A stretch of 64,000 bases of DNA from Alphaproteobacteria bacterium (GTDB lineage: Bacteria > Pseudomonadota > Alphaproteobacteria > Rickettsiales > UBA3002): NCBI GenBank assembly GCA_017302575.1, contig JAFLDD010000001.1, positions 1,615,409 to 1,679,408 on the forward strand. Reading direction: 5' to 3'. The notes under the pieces are model-generated. The model searched no databases. It worked only from the letters and a program-made list of their open reading frames with translations, and was not told the origin of the DNA. Within the stretch, counting starts at the first letter, position 1. Each line of letters starts with the position of its first letter. Positions 14,419-22,800 of this stretch are shown one piece after another. The position numbers and the translations under genes were made by a program.

Positions 14419-14446
14419 TTGACTTTAGCAGGCCGCCTACTTAAAA
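14419..14446 (+). promoter_or_regulatory. Weak sigma-70-like promoter ahead of tRNA-Ile
   Basis: TTGACT at 14419-14424 matches the -35 consensus in five of six positions. TTAAAA at 14441-14446, 16 nt later, is a poor -10. It sits about 20 nt before the tRNA-Ile gene, at a sensible distance. The match is weak and no other support is visible. Confidence 0.3.
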
Positions 14447-14465
14447 CACCCCCTCACCTTGGAAT

Positions 14466-14542
<77 letters not shown>

Positions 14543-14610
14543 TTCCAAAGCCACGCTAAGCGGGCACTTCCAGATTTCGATGATTGAGTGAGAGCAGTCC
14601 AAGATGGGCT

Positions 14611-14629
14611 GTGTTTACCGTGTGTTTAC
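14611..14629 (+). repeat. Direct repeat GTGTTTAC x2 downstream of tRNA-Ile
   Basis: GTGTTTAC occurs at 14611-14618 and again at 14622-14629, an 11-bp period. Short phased repeats next to a tRNA 3' end resemble integrase arm-type sites, so this could be the worn edge of an older insertion. There is no matching core duplication that I can find, so this is only a possibility. Confidence 0.3.
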
Positions 14630-14652
14630 AAGTTGGAATCAAAAAGCGCTAA

Positions 14653-15588
14653 TTAGTCTTCCTCAAAATAATCACTATCTATGTGCTTCACTTCATAAGC
14701 ATGAGAGAGCGCGACGCCAATATTGTGCTTAACCATAAGATCTGTCAGTTTCTCGCCATCAATCAAAATCACCTTTTGGGGCACTTGCTTGGCATACGCA
14801 ATCGCGGTGTTGATAAACCCGCTGGTGGTAATAAAGACCCCTTTATGTGCCTGCTGACCTGCCAGAGCTCCAACAAAACTTTGGATTTCTTTTCTTCCTA
14901 CGGGTTGCTGCCAACGTTTGGCCTGAATATAGATAACATCTAAACCTAGGCGATCTTCATTGATGATACCGTCAATTCCTTCATCCCCCGAGGCTTTTGT
15001 AACTTGAGCAGCTTCTTCACGTGATCCGCCGTAGCCCATAGCAACCAACAAATCGACGACAAGATGTTCAAACTTGAAAGGGTCCATACTCTTTACTTGA
15101 TCTAGCAATTCTTTTCTCAAAGTGGAGTTAAGCACCTGATAGGCTGTATCGATTCTTTCTTCAGGTGTTTCCGCCTTTGTGTTGGATATGCTTGTGGCAT
15201 TCACGCCTTGCTTATCTACTGGTTCAGCCTTCTTAGCTCCTGATGCTTGCGCAAATTGCACAAATTGAGGGTACTGCATCAGGAAGTCGCGATCGATAGA
15301 TTTAGGATTTTCAGCTGCAAGTTTTTTCCCAGCTTCTGTAATGACGTAGAGACCCTTCTTGGGACGATCAAGTAACCCAGCGCGGAACAAGTCATAACAT
15401 GCCCAATTGGCACGATTATGCCAGCGCCGCTGAGTGCCGCTAGGGAGCAATTCATTGCGTTCTTCTTCGGTAAGTTGAAAGTGCTCGGCTAAAGCAGAAA
15501 AAATTTCTGAGATTTTGTGCAGTTTGTCATCTGCCGCAAAGAACTGAAGAGCGGGTGCTTTGATCTCATTAAACTCGGGAATTGCCAT
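14653..15588 (-). CDS. mrr: Mrr-type restriction endonuclease
   Basis: This is a type IV restriction enzyme of the Mrr family, which cuts foreign DNA bearing modified bases. It is 311 aa. The N-terminal winged-helix Mrr_N domain (about residues 1-95, ending GLYVITEAGKKLA) is followed by a linker and the PD-(D/E)xK catalytic domain from about residue 165. The catalytic signature is GDEGIDGII (Asp at 206) and IQAKRW (222-227), the Q-x-K variant typical of Mrr. The start is the ATG at 15588 because AAGGAA precedes it at good spacing. It lies next to the remnant of a type I RM locus and transcribes toward the tRNA-Ile gene. Confidence 0.93.
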   Translation of the reverse strand: MAIPEFNEIKAPALQFFAADDKLHKISEIFSALAEHFQLTEEERNELLPSGTQRRWHNRANWACYDLFRAGLLDRPKKGLYVITEAGKKLAAENPKSIDRDFLMQYPQFVQFAQASGAKKAEPVDKQGVNATSISNTKAETPEERIDTAYQVLNSTLRKELLDQVKSMDPFKFEHLVVDLLVAMGYGGSREEAAQVTKASGDEGIDGIINEDRLGLDVIYIQAKRWQQPVGRKEIQSFVGALAGQQAHKGVFITTSGFINTAIAYAKQVPQKVILIDGEKLTDLMVKHNIGVALSHAYEVKHIDSDYFEED

Positions 15589-15618
15589 AGCGTGTTTCCT
15601 TATCATCTAACGTTGGTA

Positions 15619-15861
15619 TTAAGCTGCCTCGGCCATACGGTGGATGAGGGAGTCCATCAAGTGGGTGTCGAGCGTTTGAGTGTATGTGATGTGCGCTTCG
15701 AGTTTGTCGCAGAGGGTCAGCCATCTTGCCGCGTACAATGATGCGACCATGGGTAAATGAGACTTCTTCTCGTACCTGTGTCTGCAGATCCCAGCCAGCT
15801 GCCTGAATGGCAGGTAGGATGTATTTGGTTTTGATATCCGCTTCCGTAAAATTTCCCACAC
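15619..15861 (-). pseudogene. Deletion scar joining hsdR N-terminus to hsdS C-terminus (type I RM remnant)
   Basis: One frame starts MGNFTEADIKTKYILPAIQA and runs through VSFTHGRIIVRGK, the beginning of a type I HsdR subunit. At about 15726 that similarity stops. In a different frame the sequence continues WLTLCDKLEAHITYTQTL and ends HLMDSLIHRMAEAA, which is how HsdS specificity subunits end. The simplest reading is one deletion that removed nearly all of hsdR and the front of hsdS, leaving the two tips fused out of frame. Neither piece can be functional. It shows a former type I RM system beside mrr. Confidence 0.8.
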
Positions 15862-16017
15862 CTATCTCCTTTGACCGCGGATATTAACGTAATCATATGA
15901 ATAGGCTAATTCTTTAATTGTCGAGAACATCTGAATTTGTTGAATAATTGACCCCGGCCTCACGGCATGATTAAATCATTGTTGGAACAAGGCATTTGTC
16001 GAGTTCTGGGGCGTTAG

Positions 16018-16199
16018 AACCTCACGTTAAGCGGTTGGTACCAGCCGTAATGGTGCCTCTCCAACCTTATGGTCGGGGAGGCATTGGCGCATGTCCAGGC
16101 CTCACGGCTAAAGGCCAATGCGACCGTCTTAACGCGGTTTCTAAACTCCCCGGTCACCATCAGAAATGTTGGTGGCCGATCTACCTCAATAAGGGAGTT
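16018..16199 (+). ncRNA. Conserved structured leader RNA, copy A (unassigned riboswitch-like element)
   Basis: The element aligns with copy B at 42026. Closing helix CGTTAAG (16025-16031)/CTTAACG (16128-16134) is flanked by AACC/GGTT. Inside are three arms: CGGTTG/CAGCCG; TGCCTCTCC (16054-16062)/GGGGAGGCA (16075-16083) with loop AACCTTATGGTC; and ATTGGC/GCCAAT, topped by an AGGCC-TCAC-GGCT hairpin with a bulged G. After the closing helix comes AAACTCCCCGGTCACCA. Its AACTCCC (16144-16150) can pair with GGGAGTT (16193-16199), the ribosome site of the gene starting at 16204. The family is not one I recognise. The element is on the plus strand, opposite to the genes on its left. Confidence 0.75.
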
Positions 16200-16203
16200 G
16201 GTC

Positions 16204-16563
16204 ATGAAGAAACTGCTAATTTTACCTGTACTAATCGCCGGATGTGTCGGTCCTGATGCTTGGAATAAAGAACCGTGGCAGCGAGAAATATTTAACCAGT
16301 CTGCTAAAGAACTCGCCCATTGTGTTTCGGAGGCCCAAAGTGGCCGACCGATTTTTCATCGACCCGGTTCAGATACATACAGCATAGGGCAAGCTGCTCC
16401 CGGCACGAATAGCATACAAGAGATCAGTCGTGCCGACTTTCGCGATGTAGGGCAGGGGAAAACCGAGGTGTCTACTTACGGCGTAGCCTACATGTTCGGA
16501 CCTATTCCCAACCACTCACTCGAAGTTGTCAGGACAGCCAAGCAGTGCGAAGGAGCGCGTTGA
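16204..16563 (+). CDS. Small predicted lipoprotein under leader RNA A
   Basis: The product is 119 aa. It starts MKKLLILPVLIAGCVG, a signal peptide with a lipobox ending in Cys14, so it should be lipidated and anchored in the envelope. The mature part has further cysteines (for example in LAHCVSEAQ and TAKQCEGAR) that might form a disulfide. I recognise no domain. The ATG at 16204 follows GGGAG. The stop overlaps the next start by one base (TGATG), so the two genes form an operon. Both are read from the structured leader, and their control is probably translational. Confidence 0.7.
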   Translation: MKKLLILPVLIAGCVGPDAWNKEPWQREIFNQSAKELAHCVSEAQSGRPIFHRPGSDTYSIGQAAPGTNSIQEISRADFRDVGQGKTEVSTYGVAYMFGPIPNHSLEVVRTAKQCEGAR

Positions 16564-17015
16564 TGTCAGAGGAGGTTCAGCCTATCACCATGCAAGATAT
16601 AAAACGTACGCTACGGCGTCCTGCGTTCTGGATCTGTGTCGGGATGGTTGCCTTCATAGTTTATATGTTCCGCACCTATGACCATCCCAGCTCGCCAGCT
16701 CCAAAACAGGCCGAGCAAGTCACGTATTCATCTGAAATGCAGAAACTAGTCGATCAATTCGGTGCGCCACCAGAACAAACTGGTTCACGACACAGGTATA
16801 TCCCGGTCGAGATATATCTTGAGCAGGTCATGAACGATCCCGGCAGTCTTGAGATGGAAGGCTGCGGGGAAGTGCGCCACACCAAACAGGGCTGGCTAGT
16901 AAGTTGCTCCTATCGCGGTAAGAACGCTTTCGGAGCAACCATACTAGACGGCGGATGGTTCACGATTCGATATGGCCAAGTAATAAAGGCGCAGCCGCTG
17001 AGTGCCTACCGTTAA
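16563..17015 (+). CDS. Single-pass membrane protein of unknown function, second gene under leader RNA A
   Basis: The product is 150 aa. A short cytoplasmic N-terminus is followed by one TM helix (FWICVGMVAFIVYMF, about residues 21-36) and a C-terminal domain of about 110 residues with two cysteines (MEGCGEVRH, WLVSCSYRG). That domain is presumably periplasmic. The end has a beta-rich look (GATILDGGWFTIRYGQVIKA). I recognise no family. It overlaps the lipoprotein stop by one base and is therefore translationally coupled to it. A perfect hairpin downstream closes the operon. A two-protein envelope complex is plausible but unproven. Confidence 0.65.
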   Translation: MSEEVQPITMQDIKRTLRRPAFWICVGMVAFIVYMFRTYDHPSSPAPKQAEQVTYSSEMQKLVDQFGAPPEQTGSRHRYIPVEIYLEQVMNDPGSLEMEGCGEVRHTKQGWLVSCSYRGKNAFGATILDGGWFTIRYGQVIKAQPLSAYR

Positions 17016-17033
17016 AACATACTAAGTAAATTA

Positions 17034-17060
17034 CTTCCGATAACACCCTATTATCGGAAG
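17034..17060. terminator. Hairpin between convergent operons, possible bidirectional terminator
   Basis: CTTCCGATAA (17034-17043) and TTATCGGAAG (17051-17060) form a perfect 10-bp stem with a 7-base loop. It lies between the ends of the leader-RNA-A operon (plus) and the DISARM-like operon (minus). The T-tract is weak on both sides, so terminator strength is uncertain. Confidence 0.6.
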
Positions 17061-17127
17061 CACTTCTTGCTTAGATATGGCTGAATAGGCCTACTTGCTG
17101 CAAGTTAACCTATTACCATAATGCAGC

Positions 17128-17679
17128 CTAAGGTGTAAACATGCCGAGTACAGCCTCAACCAAGGTTGCTACTGGCGCAACAGCGTCTCCTTCTAAGAGA
17201 AAGCCACACTCAAGGTTGGTTTCTTTGGAACGATAAAGAAAATTGGCTGATCCCACATAGGCAGCGACACCATCCGCTAGAACGATCTTTGCATGAAAGG
17301 TCTCGGAAGGTTGCCCCGCGTGCTCACCAGCAAATCGATATGCATGACATCCAGTAATAGCTGCTCGCAACCGCTCGACTTGAGAGCATGCATCCAACTG
17401 TTCCATGTCCCGCACAACCAACTCTTTTCGTGGTGCCAGGGTGGCTTCGAATAGGTCGGTTGCCCATGCGGCACCAGCATTGTCAATGAAAGGGGTCATA
17501 ATGACTAGTCTATCGCGTGCTCGACTCGCTAAATGGAGAAAGGCATCTTGGGTATCGGTTAACGTTGTAAAGGAGGCACCGGAAGCACGTTGGAGTTGCT
17601 CAGCAATACGGCTGGGCTCAGGTGGTAGGGTAACAACAAAGCGTGCGCGAGCTGAAGGAGCAATTAACGATTCTGTCAT
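17128..17679 (-). CDS. drmC: DrmC, phospholipase-D-like DISARM protein
   Basis: The product is 183 aa, starting at the ATG at 17679 (MTESLIAPS), which overlaps the drmB stop as ATGA. A C-terminal PLD domain carries one HKD motif: FHAKIVLADGVAAYVGSANF (His-x-Lys, then Asp, then Gly-Ser-x-Asn). PLD-family proteins with one HKD usually act as dimers, on phosphodiester bonds. The longer reading frame upstream lies inside drmB and is not used. It is short for DrmC but has the diagnostic motif. It is last in the operon, and drmC is reported as dispensable in studied DISARM systems. Confidence 0.85.
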   Translation of the reverse strand: MTESLIAPSARARFVVTLPPEPSRIAEQLQRASGASFTTLTDTQDAFLHLASRARDRLVIMTPFIDNAGAAWATDLFEATLAPRKELVVRDMEQLDACSQVERLRAAITGCHAYRFAGEHAGQPSETFHAKIVLADGVAAYVGSANFLYRSKETNLECGFLLEGDAVAPVATLVEAVLGMFTP

Positions 17680-19898
17680 GACATCACCATTGGATCGAAG
17701 AAACCGATTAACGCTGAACTGTTCTGAGGCTCCCAGTTTGGTGCTGGACCACCGCGAAGTGCTGCGCGGGAAAGCAGTTGATTGCTGGTAATACAGGTAA
17801 CTTCGGATACCATGATGCAAGCTGGGCATGCTCCGCCTCTGCTGTCGCAAAGAGACCCGGAGCCGCAACGTAGCAATCGTGAATCTAACATACGCCGCAA
17901 AAATTCTAAGTGATTGTTGCGCCACATAGCAGAAATATTGCCCAAATCTTGCGTCATACCTTTTCGATAAACGACAAAGGCTAGATCAGCCGGAAATATA
18001 TATTCACCCAATCCATCACTATCCAAACCCGATACATCAGCCAATGCATGCATGACCTGATGCGCCATGCTATGAAGAAGTAAGTATGTGTAATCGGCCA
18101 AAAACCGCTGCGTACCACCTTGCCCTTCACGATTCTTGAAACGATCCAAGAACGGGCGGAAATCCTGGTAACTTTCTAAATAAGCTGCGCCGATTCCCTG
18201 ATTCACAGGAACATTCGTGATGTCGTTAGCTACTAGCCAACGCCGAACCCGCTCCTCATTCAAACGGAAATAAAGCGCCTCATTCTTTTGTTGCGTGACA
18301 TACACAGGATGTCGATTATTTGGTAGCCTTGGAAAAGCGTTTAACTTAACCGGCATAGCCACCGACCTATTATTAAATTCTCGTTGATATACTGGCGTCG
18401 ACGAAACGCGAGAGAAACCAAAACTAAACTCACAAATGGGCAAGCCACGGATCAATGTCACTTGTTCGAATCCGATTCGATTCAGAAGCGATCCCGTATC
18501 TGACTGGTAGCGGGCCATAGCATCAGGGTTACCAACCGCATCACAAATCAACCGATCTGGCTGCATTACATCAACTGCTTCATGAGAAGTACGACGTTCT
18601 TGAATATGTTCCACACGGAATCGGTCATGCTCGATAGTTAGTCGAATGGGATCGTAGCGACGAGCCCATCCTTCGCGTTGCACAACTGCAGCGACAAGTG
18701 CTGGACTTTGGACCTGTCCGCGTTGAATAATTCCGTCACGGTACCAGCCTTCTCTAAGCTCAGCAGCTTCCTGACGCCGCTCGTCCGCACGTGCTGTTTG
18801 TCCGCGCTGCTGGGCGTTAGCTGCCAGCTGGAGAATTTCTCCGTACTCTTGCCATTCAGCTTCCCGACTTACTGCCTGCAGTGCCTCAACAATTTCGTTC
18901 TCTGAGGGTGAGGTAAATGCAAATCCATGAATTTCTGCCACACGCTGAAGAAGCTCATTCTGGCGTTGTGGCAACAGCAGCTCGACCACGCTTCGGTCAC
19001 GAAACTCGATGAACGAACCTTTCTGAGGATAAAACGCGGCATTAGCGCGATAGGAAACTGGCAGCATATTCACTTCAATACGTTCAAAGTTTCGCCCACC
19101 ACCTTGCTGCTCGCGCTCTAAGATGCCCAATGTTACAGGTTCTGGTTGCTTGAGATCACGCGTGTCGCCACAGCCTTCGCAAACGAATTGCCAGGTGGCG
19201 AAGATATTGCCCCTCCTTTTTAATTGGAAGTCTTGGCTTCCACACTGGCACTGTCTAATGCGGGTTACTACCTGCCGCGTCGTATCGTAGTTATACCGGT
19301 AAGGGCTTAGCGGTTCGAGTGCACCCGACCAATGGACATAAACTACATCAACCTGCGTCCAGCGTGCTTCATGGCCATGGCAATGTAACGGCAATGGTCT
19401 TCTACTTTGCTCCTCGATTGACTCATATTCTTGGAGATAATCACAATGGGCACACTGATAAAGCAAAGGATAGGGAACGTAACCCATGACGCCTGGATCG
19501 TTCAGCTGAAAATGCTGCATTCGATCCACCTCAACCTCGTATGTCCTTGGGTTATAGAAAACATCATCCAGCATCAGTTGCATGGGTACTGCATCAGGCG
19601 TGCGAATAGTTGATGCCCGCTGGAGCCAGTTCGATGCGATCTCTTTGATGCCGTCGAAAATTAATAATTGCGTTGCTTCTTCAATGGGCGGAGTGGCGCG
19701 ATCAATAGGTACTGATCTGCAAATACCTTTTGCACCTTCCCAGGTGAATAGAACGCCTGGCGCATAAGTGGTCGCAAGCTGAACGCGAGAACGTGCCATT
19801 ATAGGCGCTTTAGGCGGCGTGGTTTGAGTACCCGCGTATGGCCTTACTGTGTTTGTTGATCTGTTGCGCCAATTCTGGCGATTTGTTTGACTCGTCAT
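17676..19898 (-). CDS. drmB: DrmB, DUF1998-containing DISARM core protein
   Basis: The product is 740 aa. The C-terminal part holds the DUF1998 signature: a run from LLHSMAHQVMHALADVSG through LGEYIFPADLAFVVYRKG to the cysteine cluster CDSRGGACPACIMV. Further zinc-ribbon-like Cys pairs are seen at CAHCDY, CQCGSQ and CEGCGD in the first 270 residues. DrmB pairs with DrmA to form the DNA-binding, ATP-dependent core of DISARM that blocks incoming phage DNA. Its start overlaps the drmA stop by 4 nt and its stop overlaps the drmC start by 4 nt. This tight coupling suggests a fixed stoichiometry. Confidence 0.92.
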   Translation of the reverse strand: MTSQTNRQNWRNRSTNTVRPYAGTQTTPPKAPIMARSRVQLATTYAPGVLFTWEGAKGICRSVPIDRATPPIEEATQLLIFDGIKEIASNWLQRASTIRTPDAVPMQLMLDDVFYNPRTYEVEVDRMQHFQLNDPGVMGYVPYPLLYQCAHCDYLQEYESIEEQSRRPLPLHCHGHEARWTQVDVVYVHWSGALEPLSPYRYNYDTTRQVVTRIRQCQCGSQDFQLKRRGNIFATWQFVCEGCGDTRDLKQPEPVTLGILEREQQGGGRNFERIEVNMLPVSYRANAAFYPQKGSFIEFRDRSVVELLLPQRQNELLQRVAEIHGFAFTSPSENEIVEALQAVSREAEWQEYGEILQLAANAQQRGQTARADERRQEAAELREGWYRDGIIQRGQVQSPALVAAVVQREGWARRYDPIRLTIEHDRFRVEHIQERRTSHEAVDVMQPDRLICDAVGNPDAMARYQSDTGSLLNRIGFEQVTLIRGLPICEFSFGFSRVSSTPVYQREFNNRSVAMPVKLNAFPRLPNNRHPVYVTQQKNEALYFRLNEERVRRWLVANDITNVPVNQGIGAAYLESYQDFRPFLDRFKNREGQGGTQRFLADYTYLLLHSMAHQVMHALADVSGLDSDGLGEYIFPADLAFVVYRKGMTQDLGNISAMWRNNHLEFLRRMLDSRLLRCGSGSLCDSRGGACPACIMVSEVTCITSNQLLSRAALRGGPAPNWEPQNSSALIGFFDPMVMS

Positions 19899-22800
19899 GC
19901 CGCTTCCCCATCTTGTTCTGAGTCCGTTTCGGCAACCGTACCGCGCTGACTTCGTATGGCACGCATAATTTCGCCGACCTGATCCAAGTTAATCCGACTT
20001 TGACGCATTCCATCATAGGCACCTGCCGTGATAATACCTGCCTCGTCGACATCACGCAGCGATGTCATGGGAGGTCGAAATGGAGTACGAGAATCTTTCC
20101 AGAATTCACGCAATACTGTAGGAGTTAGGTTTTCACGTATACGTGTGCCAAATTTCATTACTTCTCCATCAATCAGGGAACGGTACAAATCGTCATAAAC
20201 AGGTGCACCGTTATGGCTGGTTCCGCGACCAAAGAAACCAATGGATTGCAAAACAAAACCTCCCAAGTCATCAGCGAAATTAATCAACCCGCGCTGTGTC
20301 AGTGCTGTAAATGTAGAAGTCAAATCATAAGACTCCACTTGGCTTTTACGATCGTCTGTGGCGGCAACGAAAAGAGCGTTCTCTTTCAAAATTCCCCATG
20401 ACTGCGTCACTGAAGCTAACACACGTCTGATGGCGTTTTCTGCCCAACGTTCAACCGCCGGAGGAGAGATCATACGCTCAAGAAACCGATGGAAAATATC
20501 ATGCGTCTCAACCACGTAGCGATCACGGCGGCTTTGGGGTGTGGGGACTAAAATGACAAAACCGACATGCGTTCTACCAACACGACTAGAGGCTTGAATA
20601 TATTCAGCAATATCGGAAGGCAGGCCCGCAAAGAACATGCTGTTGAAACGATCTACATCTACCCCATGACTAATGGCTGAGGTGGCTACAATATTGCGTA
20701 TCTTTTCCACTACCTCTGTATAAGGTTGCCCAGGTGCTGCCCGTTCTGCCTGCTCCATAATTTCTTGGATTTCTTTGATATCAATGCCACCTGAGATCAA
20801 CCGACTAATGAACCCATCCAACGGCTCATGCTCTGCACGATGTCGCTGGAGAACAGCAGTATCCAATGCATCCATAACTTGGTCACCGCCTTTTTTGTTG
20901 GTGACGTATGTTAGGGCAATGCGATGTAGGTCGATAAGAGCCATTATCTCATTTTCGCGCTGCTCACTGATCGCTCGCTCAATCGCCAATTGTCGCCATG
21001 ATCCCGTAATGTCGGAACCTTGCATGCTGCGCAGTACTTCTATGGTTTGCATCCGCTGCTGCGGATCGAGCAAGCCTCGCCATATTTTAGTGATGATTGT
21101 GTGAAAAGCGCTGAGCACTGTGACCGCTGTCACAGTATGTGTAGCATCGTTGGTCATAACTGAAACGAATAAACGCATCCATGGTGCCGTTAATTCGGGG
21201 GATACGTGCAATGGTAGTTCATTTTCCAAAGCTATGCGTTCCGCGTTAATAGCCGGAGCATTAGCGGGACCGGCGAAAAACGATCGGTAAATATCGGGTC
21301 CCGGATATGGGAATCGTAATGCTCCTCGTTGGTAAAGAACTTCTAGCTGTCGTTCGGGATTGGAAATCGTCGCGGTTGCAGCAATGATCTTTGGCATGCG
21401 CGGCGTGATCCCGTCTGATCCTGTACAAGCCACAGACAGGTCCGATCCAGCAATTTGATTGATTTGCCGTAAGATTGATTCGAATAACGTATCGAATAAG
21501 CCGCTAAATGTTCCCAAGCTCTCTTCAAGCAAATGGGCCTCATCCTGGATAATTAGTGATGGGAATGGATCAAAGAATACACGTTGGCCAGCACGAAATG
21601 CGGGGAAGACAGGTTGATAGCCACCATTGCTCATATCCGCCAGTATGTTCGTAGTAGCTGTCGGCGAGTATAAGTGGCCTGTTGGCCCCATGCCGCGTGC
21701 CATGCCAAACATACCCATGACCTGTCGGATCGTCGACGGCGAATGGCCCAGCATTGCCATTTTATCAATGGTGCCAAGCACAATCGAAGGAGCACGAGCA
21801 TAGATAGTGTCATCAGTCAGAAGAAATGGCAGAGGTGTAGGCTCATTATGACTACGATTGTATTCGCAGGTAGTATCAAAGCACACAATTCCGAGCCGTT
21901 TTGCCGTAGGCCCTCCCGCTTCGAAGCGTCGTAGGCCAGTAGCTGAACGGCAGACTGGGCATTCAGGAACTTTATTGTAGGCCAATTTAAATTCACAATA
22001 GCTTGCTGCGTTTTTGCGTTCTTCTTCGTTAAAACTAGGATCACTGGCTTCTAAGCGCGTATCATCAGGATGAGCAGCATCTTCTACACGTGGAACGACT
22101 GAGGGTTGCACAGATGTGTATCTATTAGGAGTATTAGTACTCCCCACCCAGAATCCAATTTCGAAGGGCCACGTGCCGAGATTCAGTTCCCGTCGTAGGA
22201 TTTCGGCTTGTACGATCAATTTTAAAAGACGTTGACCCTGTTGTAGCGTCAAAAGTCGCAGTGGATAACGTACCATTGCGGTAACGCCGCGCTCCTTACC
22301 ACGTAATCTGTCTAGAAACATCGCATAAACCAACGTTCCATAGAATGCTTCAGACTTTCCGCCGCCAGTTGGAAAGTAGAGTAAGCTTGCCTGTTCTTCA
22401 TCGATAGCGGCATCATGGTAATTACTATATTCCTGCATTCGTGACGCAAACGTGGGAATATGTGCGAGAACGAAGGCCAGCTGGAAGAGTCTCCATCCAC
22501 GCGTGGGGTTTCCTTTTTCACGGCGCAAAAAAGATTGGTTGGTATAAAGCCAAGCTCGGTAAGCAGTGGCACGTCGTTCCAACTCTTTACGTCGTTCAGG
22601 ATGGCGCTCCGCAGTAAGTGCTCGGTAGGCTTGTTGCGATTCTTCCAAAAGACGGATACCGCGCTCAATATATTGAGCTTCTAAGCGTTGCCCTTGTAAG
22701 TCGGTTGTCAAGCGTCGGCTCTCTATATCGGCTTCTTCACGTTCCAGTCCTTCTCTGACAGCATCACGCAGACGTTCCTCTTCTTGAGCAACCCAGGCTT

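Noticed and set aside
15569..15859. A continuous 96-codon small gene over the hsd remnant
   Set aside because: Only its first half resembles HsdR; after about 15726 the true similarity (HsdS end) is in another frame. It is a fusion scar and not a gene.
16011..16020. GCGTTAGAAC at the start of leader RNA A looks like the end of an integron attC site
   Set aside because: Copy B has no such sequence, no partner R-type core lies at the right distance, and there is no integron integrase. The conserved arms do not have the attC form.
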